DNA of 60,050 nucleotides from positions 1-60,050 of the forward strand of contig JAAXHH010000111.1 in the NCBI GenBank assembly GCA_012270975.1, given 5' to 3'. Shown here one piece after another: positions 52,596-60,050 of the stretch; within the stretch, counting starts at the first letter, position 1; each line of letters starts with the position of its first letter. The DNA comes from Candidatus Latescibacterota bacterium (lineage in GTDB: Bacteria; JAAXHH01). The position numbers were made by a program, and so were the translations under genes. A model generated the notes under the pieces. It was not told where the DNA came from and made no database searches. It saw only the letters and a program-made list of their open reading frames with translations.

Positions 52596-53981
52596 TTACG
52601 GAGGAGGCGCAACACCAATCACGAACGAAGTACCCTCAGCACCGTCGGCTGAGGCCGAAATTGATGTGGTGCCATACGCCGTGCCAACATGACGTTGATC
52701 GAATTGGTATGTGGCCAATCCGCTCGCCGCAGTGGTCATGTTCGAAACATCATTGGTGTCGGTGTCGTTATCGTGATCGAAATGAATGACGGCAGGGTTG
52801 TTGGTTGCCAGCGATATTTCGAGCGCTTCACCACCACCTTTTACAGCTACCACCCAGTTACCATCATCATTACGCATTTCCACACGAATCGTGTAGGTGA
52901 CCATGGTTGTACCTTCTACGAGTGCGGAATCTGTAGGATCAAAGTTAGCCGCAGCCATAGCTGGTTTGCCGTAGTCAGCGTGGTCCTTGTCTGCGTTCTT
53001 CCGAGCGATATTCAGCGTGTGGTCGCTCTTGCGGACAGCACGCAACCGATACTGGAACTCACCGATCTCCGTAACGGTGATCTTCACCGGCTTGCTGGTC
53101 TTGCCACCGGATGATGCCGTGATGGACGCCGTGCCCGCACCGTTCGCGGTAACAGTCCCGCCATCGACGGACGCAACGGCGGGGTTGCTGGAGTTCCAGC
53201 CAATTGACGCACCGGGTATCATGGTCGCATCTTTTTCATGCGCCGTGGCCGTCAACTTCAACGAAGACCCCTCTGGCATCGTGAGGCTGTAACCTGCATC
53301 CTTCGTGGTCTTCTGGGTGCCGGGACCGGCTACGAGCACATGGTCTATGGCGCCAGAGACTTTGACATCGATATTTACCTCAATGCCCCGCCCATCGACC
53401 ATCAGGGTGAACTTGGCTTCACCGGAAAGGCCTGCCTCGATCATGCCGTCGCCGTCTATCGACGCAACGTCGTCAGAATTGGACGACCACGTGAACGTCA
53501 CGGCCGTGAGCGCATCGCCTGACTGAGACGCCGCCTTCACCGTGAGCATATCCTCCGTACCGGCAATCAGGTTGAGAGGCGACAGTTTACCGCCTGATTC
53601 GTCCATCTTCTCAGAACCCTGATCGAAGTTCGGAGCGACATAGAAGTACGACTTATCATTGGAACCGCGGGTGATTTTGATATGGTGAATGTCCGCCAGA
53701 ATGGTGGTGAGATCAGGAATGTCAGTCGGTAATCCTGAGTCACCGGTATCACCCTTCGGACCTGCCGGGCCGGTGTCACCAGTATCACCCTTGTCGCCCT
53801 TCGGACCTGCGGCACCAGCCGGACCCTGTGGGCCAGTGGCACCAGGCGTTCCAGGCGTTCCAGGCGTACCTGCCGGGCCAGCGGCGCCTGCCGGGCCAGT
53901 CGGACCTGCCGGACCGGTCTTGCCTTCGCATCCCATCAGGGACAAGCCGAAGGCCAATACAGCAATTATGAGGTAATGCAT
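52596..53981 (-). CDS. collagen-like/Ig-like repeat lipoprotein, paralogue A
   Basis: The 461-residue protein starts [20 protein letters not shown], a lipoprotein-type signal ending L-M-G-C. A Gly-X-Y tract of about 65 residues follows (for example [20 protein letters not shown]). Next comes a short [20 protein letters not shown] segment shared with its paralogues, then Ig-like Big_2-type repeats (for example [32 protein letters not shown]). It is probably a surface or periplasmic fibre attached to the outer membrane. The start has GGGAGA upstream. The first 29 residues nearly match paralogue B at 56769-58175. Confidence 0.85.
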   Translation of the reverse strand: MHYLIIAVLAFGLSLMGCEGKTGPAGPTGPAGAAGPAGTPGTPGTPGATGPQGPAGAAGPKGDKGDTGDTGPAGPKGDTGDSGLPTDIPDLTTILADIHHIKITRGSNDKSYFYVAPNFDQGSEKMDESGGKLSPLNLIAGTEDMLTVKAASQSGDALTAVTFTWSSNSDDVASIDGDGMIEAGLSGEAKFTLMVDGRGIEVNIDVKVSGAIDHVLVAGPGTQKTTKDAGYSLTMPEGSSLKLTATAHEKDATMIPGASIGWNSSNPAVASVDGGTVTANGAGTASITASSGGKTSKPVKITVTEIGEFQYRLRAVRKSDHTLNIARKNADKDHADYGKPAMAAANFDPTDSALVEGTTMVTYTIRVEMRNDDGNWVVAVKGGGEALEISLATNNPAVIHFDHDNDTDTNDVSNMTTAASGLATYQFDQRHVGTAYGTTSISASADGAEGTSFVIGVAPPP

Positions 53982-54445
53982 TGTGTTCTCCCGTTTATGG
54001 AAACACTACTAAAAGGAATGACGAAAATTCGAAACTGACCTATATCGCCTCCTTTCCCGCGTATTGATCGGTTGACTTAATCGCAATTCAAGACTGCCGA
54101 TTACAGACTTCAGACTGTTCAGCTTTCATGTTGTATTTCAGCCGCGTTCAGGAACTTTTCCCCTTAAATATGATTAGATTGAGCATTGGAGATTGGGCGG
54201 CCGACTCGTCCGAAATCCTCTAAAATCAGTTACCACGCACTGTTCTGTGCTGGGGGTCTAAATCGGGTACGTCAGGCAGGATCAGCTACGTCAGGTAAGG
54301 GAAAACGGAAAAGGGGTGAGAGTGGATAGGTGGGCGATGAACCAACAGCAGGTCGAAGTTGTTCCTACCCTTCATTTCTAGCCGCCAGGGTGAATTGCCT
54401 TGAGTCCACCCCCCACGTGGCGTATATTGACGGGGTTGTCGAGAC
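53982..54445. other. 464-base intergenic region with leader and upstream region of paralogue A
   Basis: No gene is visible here. The minus-strand leader next to lipoprotein gene A has a small hairpin, GTGTT (54006-54002) with AACAC (53987-53983), holding the ribosome binding site in its loop. The 28 bases at 54155-54182 are identical to 58346-58373 upstream of paralogue B. The part from about 54190 to 54445, before the ketosynthase-like gene, shows no clear promoter. Confidence 0.6.
54155..54182 (-). promoter_or_regulatory. 28-bp conserved upstream block, copy A
   Basis: It is identical to 58346-58373 and lies 174 bases before the gene A start (171 bases in B). The surrounding intergenic DNA is less conserved. 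On the minus strand it reads TCAATCTAATCATATTTAAG and then GGGGAAAAG. The AT-rich centre could be part of a promoter or a regulator site. Confidence 0.5.
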
Positions 54446-56062
54446 GTGGAAAACCCGGAGATTTCGTCAGGTATAGCGAGGTTCGACTTGCGAAGAATCG
54501 GCATATTCGGCTGGGGCATCGTGGCGCCCCGCTCGCCCAACATGGAAGCCTTCGCGCGCAACCTGGAGCAGTCGGAAAGCTGGCTCGCTCCGTTCGAAGG
54601 GTTCGGCCCCAACAACTTCCTGGTCGGGGAACCCGATTTCGACTTCCGGGATTACCGGGAATGGATCGATGCCCGGTTCCCGTCGAACCGGTACACCCGC
54701 CTGGTCGACAAGATGGACCCCACCACGCTGCATGCCATCGGGGCCTTCATCCAGGCGCTGGAACAGAATCCGGGCCTGGAACGGGAACTCCAGACGCTGG
54801 GAACGGCCGCCCACGTGTACATCGGCACCGGCGTGGGCAATATCCCCACGATCAGCCGGATCAGCATGGAGCTGTACAGGGCCCAGCGGGCATGGGACCG
54901 GTTCTGGAGTTCGGCCGAACGGAATGCCCAACTACGCGCATATCTTACCCGGCATGACGACGAAGGCGTGGACGAAGCCATGCCGCCCCATCCGGAAACC
55001 GCGCCTTCCGCGGTGCGAGACCAGGCCGAGGAAGCCTGGAATGCCTACTGGACGTCCCAGTCAGAAGAACTCAAGTCATACCTGGAGACCCTCGCCGAGA
55101 TTGAAGGCATGAACGTCGAGGGGACCGTCGAATCGGGCAAGCTGAAGCTCATCCGCGAGAAGCAGCGCCGCAAGCAACAGCTGCAGGATGATTGGGGCGC
55201 GCCCGAACCGCCGTGGGAATGCGTCTCGGCCGACCTGATCTGGAATATCCACAACACGCCCGCGTCGCAGGTCACCATGATGGGGCAGATCAACGGGCTG
55301 TCGCTCGCGCCCGTGGCCGCCTGCTCCACCTTCGGCGTATGCCTCAAGCTCGGCATGGACGCCATCCGGCGCGGCGAGGCAAAGGCGGTCGTCGTCGGCG
55401 CCACGGACCCGCCGCCTACGGCTCTACTGGTGGGTGCCTTCTACCGCGCCCGTGTCTCCGCAGCGGACGGCGCTGTGTCCAAGCCCCTGACCGGGCTGCG
55501 CGGCACCCACGTCTCGGGCGGATCCGTGCTGTGGATCATCGGGGACTACGAATACATGTCGGAGCAGGGGTTCAGGCCGGTCGGGATGGAACCTCTGGCC
55601 GTGGGCGTCAGCTCCGACGCCGACCATATCATCACGCCATCGAAGGAAGGTCCGCGGATGGCCGTCCACCAGGCCATTGCGGACGCCCGCGTTTCTCCCG
55701 AAGACATCACCTCGTGGGACCTGCACGCTACGGCGACGCCCGGGGATTTCCTGGAAATGGAGAACCTGCTCGAAATGGTGCCGGGCTCCGTGACGGTCAC
55801 GGCGCGGAAAGGCACCTTCGGCCATGGCATGAGCGCCGGAGGGGGATGGGAACTGACGGCGCAATACCTTGGCTATGAGCGGGGTGCGCTGTATCCCACG
55901 CCCCTCTCCAGAGACGAGGTGAATCCAGAAATCGAAAGCCTGCACGACCGGTTCGTCTACGATACCTCCTGCCCGATACCAGAGGGCATCGCCGGCAAGC
56001 TGTCCATGGGGATAGGGGGCATCAACGCCTGCGTCATTTCCCGACCGCTGCGGGATGACTGA
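54446..56062 (+). CDS. beta-ketoacyl synthase-like protein
   Basis: The 538-residue protein (GTG start) has the thiolase fold of FabF-type ketosynthases. It has nucleophile Cys293 in VAACSTFGVCLKLGMDAI, His427 in DLHATATPGD and His460 in KGTFGHGMSAGGGWEL. An insert of about 130 residues (about 125-255), helical and charged with QAEEAWNAYWTSQSEELKSY, separates the N-terminal part from the Cys. The catalytic triad is complete, so a condensing role in lipid or polyketide synthesis is possible. No acyl carrier protein or partner is adjacent. It is the only plus-strand gene within the lipoprotein array. Confidence 0.8.
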   Translation: MENPEISSGIARFDLRRIGIFGWGIVAPRSPNMEAFARNLEQSESWLAPFEGFGPNNFLVGEPDFDFRDYREWIDARFPSNRYTRLVDKMDPTTLHAIGAFIQALEQNPGLERELQTLGTAAHVYIGTGVGNIPTISRISMELYRAQRAWDRFWSSAERNAQLRAYLTRHDDEGVDEAMPPHPETAPSAVRDQAEEAWNAYWTSQSEELKSYLETLAEIEGMNVEGTVESGKLKLIREKQRRKQQLQDDWGAPEPPWECVSADLIWNIHNTPASQVTMMGQINGLSLAPVAACSTFGVCLKLGMDAIRRGEAKAVVVGATDPPPTALLVGAFYRARVSAADGAVSKPLTGLRGTHVSGGSVLWIIGDYEYMSEQGFRPVGMEPLAVGVSSDADHIITPSKEGPRMAVHQAIADARVSPEDITSWDLHATATPGDFLEMENLLEMVPGSVTVTARKGTFGHGMSAGGGWELTAQYLGYERGALYPTPLSRDEVNPEIESLHDRFVYDTSCPIPEGIAGKLSMGIGGINACVISRPLRDD

Positions 56063-56140
56063 CGGCAGGGAGTCGTTCCTGCTTAACTCAGATAAACAAG
56101 CCCGGTACATCGGGTGCGCGTAACTTTTCAGTATAAGGAA

Positions 56141-56374
56141 CTACCACTTCCCCGACCAACTGAGTCTGTTCAGGTAGCGCCTGGCATAGCGATTGCACAC
56201 CGTCCGGTTTTTCAAAAGCGATGCTTCATTCGCGTGGCCTCCCGCGATGCGATGGTCGTGGTCCGTAACGATATCTATAAGATCGTCGCGGGATATACCC
56301 TTTGATTTGCATATTTCAACGAGTACGTTTTCCAGGATGGTCTGGAACTGCATTTCTTCCGGGGATGGGCCCAT
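56141..56374 (-). CDS. small hypothetical protein (77 aa)
   Basis: The ATG follows AAAGGAAGGAAATCCA, a good ribosome binding site. The product begins MGPSPEEMQFQTILENVLVE and contains a His/Asp-rich TDHDHRIAGGHANEASLLKN stretch. It ends in a basic RYARRYLNRLSWSGKW tail. I recognise no family. It lies just past terminator B, and a 3' fossil of the same gene lies past terminator A, so it is part of the duplicated unit. Confidence 0.6.
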   Translation of the reverse strand: MGPSPEEMQFQTILENVLVEICKSKGISRDDLIDIVTDHDHRIAGGHANEASLLKNRTVCNRYARRYLNRLSWSGKW

Positions 56375-56480
56375 TGGATTTCCTTCCTTTCACGAAGAAG
56401 CCCGGTGCTGAACCAGACACCGGGTTATGAAACTGTCCAATCAGTGCGAAACGATTATGCTTCTAAAATCGTTGAAATAC

Positions 56481-56520
56481 AGAAAAGCCCCGTTGCAGCT
56501 ACGGGGCTTTTCCTTTTTTC
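56481..56520. terminator. intrinsic terminator B
   Basis: AGAAAAGCCCCGT (56481-56493) pairs with ACGGGGCTTTTCC (56501-56513) around a 7-base loop, with a T-run on the plus strand. It is the counterpart of terminator A and ends the gene B transcript on the minus strand. Confidence 0.8.
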
Positions 56521-56768
56521 GGGACCGCTCGCCCTTTTCAGTGGCCGAGGCTCCTACTCGGGGCGAACGGGAAGGTGTTCCAAGGTGACCTGATACAAAT
56601 GCCAGGACGAGTATGCCTGGGGAAATTCTTGACACACTGTCCCGTCAGGATAATGCCGGGAGCCACCCTTGAACTTGGCGAGTGGCCATCGCCCGGGAAG
56701 GCATGGCCACTCCACCCCATCACAGGACTCTACCAGCACCCTGGCTACGGGCCCGGATTATCCCGAGG
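56514..56768 (-). ncRNA. conserved structured 3' element, copy B
   Basis: This is a close relative of copies A and C. Stem I is a perfect 10-bp hairpin, GAGTGGCCAT (56712-56703) with ATGGCCACTC (56689-56680). Stem II pairs CGGGAC (56644-56639) with GTCCTG (56608-56603), with one G-U pair that exists only on the minus-strand RNA. It ends in terminator B. Confidence 0.5.
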
Positions 56769-58175
56769 TTAATCTGCCGTTACTTTCACGGTCACTGAGA
56801 CGTACTTCGTAGTAGCAAAAGGCGCAGTGATTTTCACAGTAGCCTTATATTCGCCCACTTCCTTGAGGTCATCGGAATCTCCGAGGTGATCTGCAATGAC
56901 CATGTACGAAGCGTCGCCGCTGGTTTCGTTGTTAGCGGTATTACTACTATCACCAAGGTCGAGAATATCACTGTTCAAACTGGCGAAAGTAACCGTTACC
57001 GCGCCTTTGGTCGCTACATCAAGGTATCCGATGTCACCCTCGTCGTTAATACCCATCTGCTGCACCCTGACAGTGATCGTAGGCCCTGACACAAATGTCG
57101 TTGTACGCATAGCGACGTCGTGTTCGCTGGTGTCAACAGTTGCCACGACTGTGTAGGGCTGGTTCTCCGTATTCACCACCAGGCGGCGGGAAGGCGTTTC
57201 GACGCCGTATACCTCGACCTCGACCTCGTTGCTCTTCACATCGCCGATTCGCGCCTGAATCCTGGCCTTACCTGGAGCATGCGTCTTGATCGTAGGCGTC
57301 ATGTTGCCACTGTCGGTGTCTACGGTAGCTACGCTGGTGTTGGAAGAAGACCAGGAGAAGCTTACGCCTGGAACATCATTGCCATCGTTGGTGGTCTTGT
57401 CATCGCCACTTGCCTTGTCATAGGCCGTAGCCATAAGGTCAACGTTAACACCCTTTTCAACAGCGTCCACGGTTGCGGGTGTGATCACGATACCTTTGAC
57501 CTCGTTGTGGACCGAAACCCCAATCGTCAACTTATGACCACGATCGGTCCTTACGATAAGCTCCGTGGTTCCTCTCCTGTCGCCCGTAACCGTTGCCGTA
57601 CCCATCCCGTCATCTTCCACCGTGGCGAGTATAGGATCATCTATCGCCCATGTGAAGGAAACCGGGACGATACTGCCGTCCGATGCGGCAGCGACGGCGC
57701 TGAAAGTCAGCGTACCGTCTACGAGCATGGTAGCCGTCCGCATTCTTTCGGCGGTTTCTGCATTGAAATTCGGCGTATTCCAGCGACGGGCATCTTTTTT
57801 CTCTTCACCACCCTCGAAAATGATGATGTGGTGCACCGCGGCGAGAATGTTGCCTGGAAGGTCGGACGGGATCCCCGATTCGCCCTGCGGGCCTTGCGGA
57901 CCAGCCGGTCCTTGCTCGCCCTGCGCACCGGTTTCGCCCTGCGGGCCTTGCGGACCAGCCGGGCCCTGCGCACCGGTCTCACCCTTTTCGCCCTGCGGTC
58001 CTTGCTCGCCCTGCGGTCCTTGCGCACCCGTGGCTCCGGGCTGGCCATCCTGACCTGCCGGGCCGGAGGCGCCGGGACTGCCTTGCGGGCCCTGCGGCCC
58101 AGCCGGTCCGGTCTTGCCTTCGCATCCCATCAGGGACAAGCCGAAGGCCAATACAGCAATTATGAGGTAATGCAT
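56769..58175 (-). CDS. collagen-like/Ig-like repeat lipoprotein, paralogue B
   Basis: The 468-residue protein has the same lipoprotein start ([20 protein letters not shown]). Its Gly-X-Y tract is about 80 residues, richer in GPQGE-type triplets than in A. An [20 protein letters not shown] segment matches the A paralogue's LPTDIPDL region. Ig-like Big_2-type repeats follow (for example [20 protein letters not shown]). The C-terminal parts of A and B differ strongly while the N-termini match, suggesting diversifying exposed domains. Its leader keeps the A-type ribosome binding site. Confidence 0.85.
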   Translation of the reverse strand: MHYLIIAVLAFGLSLMGCEGKTGPAGPQGPQGSPGASGPAGQDGQPGATGAQGPQGEQGPQGEKGETGAQGPAGPQGPQGETGAQGEQGPAGPQGPQGESGIPSDLPGNILAAVHHIIIFEGGEEKKDARRWNTPNFNAETAERMRTATMLVDGTLTFSAVAAASDGSIVPVSFTWAIDDPILATVEDDGMGTATVTGDRRGTTELIVRTDRGHKLTIGVSVHNEVKGIVITPATVDAVEKGVNVDLMATAYDKASGDDKTTNDGNDVPGVSFSWSSSNTSVATVDTDSGNMTPTIKTHAPGKARIQARIGDVKSNEVEVEVYGVETPSRRLVVNTENQPYTVVATVDTSEHDVAMRTTTFVSGPTITVRVQQMGINDEGDIGYLDVATKGAVTVTFASLNSDILDLGDSSNTANNETSGDASYMVIADHLGDSDDLKEVGEYKATVKITAPFATTKYVSVTVKVTAD

Positions 58176-58585
58176 TGTGTTCTCCCGTTTATGGAAACAC
58201 TGCTAAAAGGAATAACGAAACCCAGACTGACCTATATCGCCTCCTTTCCCGCGAATGGATCGGTTGACTGATTTACTAGCTCAAGACTGATGATTACGGA
58301 CTTCAAGACTGCTCGGTTGCTCGGATTTCGGGCCCTGTTTACGGACTTTTCCCCTTAAATATGATTAGATTGAACGTCAGGAAGTGGTTGGCTGACTCGC
58401 CCGATTCCGCTGCAGCCGGACGCTACGCACTGTTTCGTGCTAATGTCTGATTGGGTAGGTTTGGAATGAAACGGACGCGAAGGTCGGATCTGATACGTCG
58501 GGTATGGGAAGATCGGGGAAGTGCGTGAAGGAAAACAGGTGGACCAACTATGGTCGAAGGTGTCAGATCCCAGTTTAAATGACAA
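58176..58585. other. intergenic leader and upstream region of paralogue B
   Basis: No gene is visible. The first ~85 bases match the gene A leader closely, including the GGGAGAACACA ribosome-binding region. The 28 bases at 58346-58373 are identical to 54155-54182. Between these two blocks the sequences diverge. The region runs up to the inverted repeat at 58586-58638. Confidence 0.55.
58346..58373 (-). promoter_or_regulatory. 28-bp conserved upstream block, copy B
   Basis: It is identical to 54155-54182 and lies 171 bases before the start of lipoprotein gene B. Conservation as an island within diverged sequence suggests a functional promoter or regulator site. Confidence 0.5.
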
Positions 58586-58638
58586 GGCTCCCTGCGTTCA
58601 TCGAGTGCTTGCTACACCCACTATGAACGCAGGGAGCC
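58586..58638. repeat. 16-bp perfect inverted repeat with 21-base loop
   Basis: GGCTCCCTGCGTTCAT (58586-58601) and ATGAACGCAGGGAGCC (58623-58638) are exact inverse complements. They lie immediately next to terminator C, at the position where the 77-aa gene lies in unit B. No T-run follows, so it is not a simple terminator. It may be a very small mobile-element remnant or a second hairpin. Confidence 0.7.
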
Positions 58639-58644
58639 ATATAC

Positions 58645-58686
58645 AGAAAAACCCCGTTAACCGCAACGGGGCTTTTCCTTTTTTCG
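58645..58686. terminator. intrinsic terminator C
   Basis: ACCCCGTT (58651-58658) and AACGGGGC (58665-58672) form the core of a hairpin like terminators A and B. A T-run follows on the plus strand, and on the minus strand the hairpin is followed by TTTTTCTG. It ends the gene C transcript. Confidence 0.75.
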
Positions 58687-58916
58687 GAACCGCTCGCCCT
58701 TTTCAGTGGCCGAGGCTCCTACTTGGGGCGAACGGGAAGGTGTAACGACATGACCGAGACAAATGCAGGGCGGATCTACTGAGATATTGCTTGCCCTGTC
58801 GGGATAACTTCCGGGGGTCACTCGAAACTTGGTCTGACGGGGTGCCTGGGAAGGCACCCCATCTCGCCGCAGGACTCTATCAGCACCCTGTCTACGGGAC
58901 CCGGATTATCCCGAGG
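58687..58916 (-). ncRNA. conserved structured 3' element, copy C
   Basis: This is the most diverged copy. Stem I is GGGGTGCC (58860-58853) with GGCACCCC (58846-58839). Compared with A/B (GAGTGGCC with GGCCACTC), several positions differ and their partners change to match. Stem II is CAGGGC (58798-58793) with GCCCTG (58771-58766), again with a compensated pair relative to copy A. The sequences by the stop codon and around GTAGGAGC are the most conserved. Confidence 0.5.
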
Positions 58917-60050
58917 TTAATTGGTCGCCGGCGCGGCTTTGACCACCACAGTGATCAATATTCGCACAGGATCAGCGCCCGTAGCCGTTAACGAAATAAC
59001 AGCCGTTCGAGTTCCTGCTGCCTGATCATCATCAGTACTACCATCGCCAGGAGTTGTGGGTGCGGGCGATACCGTAACTGTTACTGGTGCGGCGGTTCCG
59101 GCAGTAGTGGAAATGGTGGTAGAATCGACAGTAGCGACGTCGGGGTCGCTTGAAACTACCATGACATTATCTTTACCGGAGATCCTTTCATTGGAAATAA
59201 GGTCGTAAAGATTCACCTGGAATGTAGTCGTCACAGGATCCCAAGCTGGGGACGCGGCGCCTCTATCCCACGTGAAATTGTTGCCATTACTCGATGTAGA
59301 AGCTACGATCTGAGCGGTCTTGACCTGACCAGAGACGCTGACGGCGATACTGCCGCTCACGTCTTCTGCCTTCGCCATAATACTGGTGGAACCGGCGCCT
59401 TTACCGGTGATCGTACCGTGAGCACCCATGTCTACTAACTTGTCGTCATCGTCCTTCCTTTCCGCGACAGTGGCTACTTCGACATCGATGCTCGACCAGG
59501 ACCAGTTAGAACGCGGCGTAATTACAGTGCCGTCTTCATCATGGGCCACGGCGGTGATCTCATCCTTATACTTCTGGCCTGCGGCCAAAACGATATCGCT
59601 AGGCCCATCAGCGACATCTTCACCTGAACCAACCACGAAAACGATCTTATCGATAGGTTTGGTAACGGTGACAGTGAGCTTACCGGAGATACCGGCCAAC
59701 TCCGACTCAGCCGTGATTTCGGCCGAACCGGCCCCGGCGGCGGTGATCACACCGTCTTCCAGGGTGATGGCTTCGTCGTCATTCTTGGAAATGGACAGCT
59801 CAACAGGAATACCAAGAAGGGCCTTCCCGCTCTGCGCATCGGCAACGGCTGTAACCATAAGCTCTTCGCCGACCCGCATAACGGCCTTAAGGCCGTCCGT
59901 CGCATTAGCCTTATCCGCGTCACCTACCACCAAAGCGATGTGGTGTGCTTGAGCCAACTGGATGAGGTCAATGCCACCGGTGTCCGGGACTCCTGCCGGA
60001 CCTGCCGGACCTGCCGGACCTTCAGGACCTGCCGGGCCTGCCGGACCTGC
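58917..60050 (-). CDS. collagen-like/Ig-like repeat protein, paralogue C, 5' partial
   Basis: The frame is open to the window end, so the signal peptide is not seen. The first visible residues are Gly-X-Y triplets (GPAGPAGPEGPAGPAGPAG) followed by VPDTGGIDLIQLAQAHHIAL, the counterpart of the HHI segment in A and B. At least two Ig-like repeats follow (ITAAGAGSAEITAESELAG, ITGKGAGSTSIMAKAEDVSG). The C-terminal part differs from A and B. It is the first gene of the array on the minus strand, within the window. Confidence 0.8.
   Translation of the reverse strand, partial: AGPAGPAGPEGPAGPAGPAGVPDTGGIDLIQLAQAHHIALVVGDADKANATDGLKAVMRVGEELMVTAVADAQSGKALLGIPVELSISKNDDEAITLEDGVITAAGAGSAEITAESELAGISGKLTVTVTKPIDKIVFVVGSGEDVADGPSDIVLAAGQKYKDEITAVAHDEDGTVITPRSNWSWSSIDVEVATVAERKDDDDKLVDMGAHGTITGKGAGSTSIMAKAEDVSGSIAVSVSGQVKTAQIVASTSSNGNNFTWDRGAASPAWDPVTTTFQVNLYDLISNERISGKDNVMVVSSDPDVATVDSTTISTTAGTAAPVTVTVSPAPTTPGDGSTDDDQAAGTRTAVISLTATGADPVRILITVVVKAAPATN

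Noticed and set aside
52301..58920. CRISPR array
   Set aside because: The repeats are few, long and kilobases apart, with genes between them.

Overview
The window is GC-rich bacterial DNA. It holds about 45 genes, no rRNA or tRNA gene, and no CRISPR array. A 2,093-residue SprA-type outer-membrane protein, heptose (LPS) biosynthesis and putative lipoproteins indicate a two-membrane bacterium of the Fibrobacterota-Chlorobiota-Bacteroidota (FCB) superphylum. Phytanoyl-CoA dioxygenase, Gfo/Idh/MocA oxidoreductases, amidohydrolases, cyclases and sulfatase-like genes resemble Latescibacterota or related uncultured lineages. That placement is inference from gene content.

Left edge (1-2.9 kb): an OLD-type ATPase/TOPRIM nuclease cut by the window edge, the decayed 3' end of a type III restriction (Res) subunit, and a small orphan gene. 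This is a worn defence locus. 2.9-14.1 kb, plus strand: sulfatase-like hydrolase, SDR, sugar isomerase/epimerase, phosphoglucose/phosphomannose isomerase, a 1,197-residue fusion (fatty acyl reductase, degenerate adenylation domain, HAD phosphatase), a zinc alcohol dehydrogenase and an FHA-GAF-SpoIIE phosphatase. 14.2-17.3 kb: a Gfo/Idh oxidoreductase and a secreted double-domain cyclase.

17.3-36.2 kb is one long minus-strand block. From its 5' end it reads sprA, comEA-like, rsmD, coaD, aminotransferase, NYN protein, mdh, icd, obg, dprA, rfaE2, a small protein, phytanoyl-CoA dioxygenase, an APC permease and an AhpD-like peroxidase. The last gene has an in-frame UGA where the second Cys of a CxxC motif belongs, followed by a SECIS-like hairpin, so it is very probably a selenoprotein.

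36.4-41.5 kb, plus strand, is a sulfur-transfer/molybdopterin cluster: MoaD with a tail beyond its Gly-Gly, MoaE, a NifS-like protein lacking the PLP lysine, TusA-like, Mrp/ApbC, and a PP-loop thiouridylase-like ATPase. 41.6-42.8 kb holds a HigBA toxin-antitoxin pair beside a RelB/DinJ antitoxin whose toxin is an internally deleted fossil. 42.8-51.3 kb holds an esterase, three amidohydrolases, an Nramp-like transporter, a class III aminotransferase, another Gfo/Idh protein and three tiny membrane/coiled-coil proteins.

51.4-60.05 kb carries a metallophosphoesterase, a beta-ketoacyl-synthase-like protein and three paralogous minus-strand lipoproteins (the last cut by the window end), built of collagen-like Gly-X-Y repeats plus Ig-like repeats. 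Each is followed by a related ~270-base 3' block ending in a terminator. Stems in these blocks show compensatory changes, with wobbles that mostly pair on the minus-strand RNA, suggesting a structured RNA element. The strongest candidates for something new are the selenoprotein, this repeated 3' RNA element and the PLP-lysine-less sulfur cluster.
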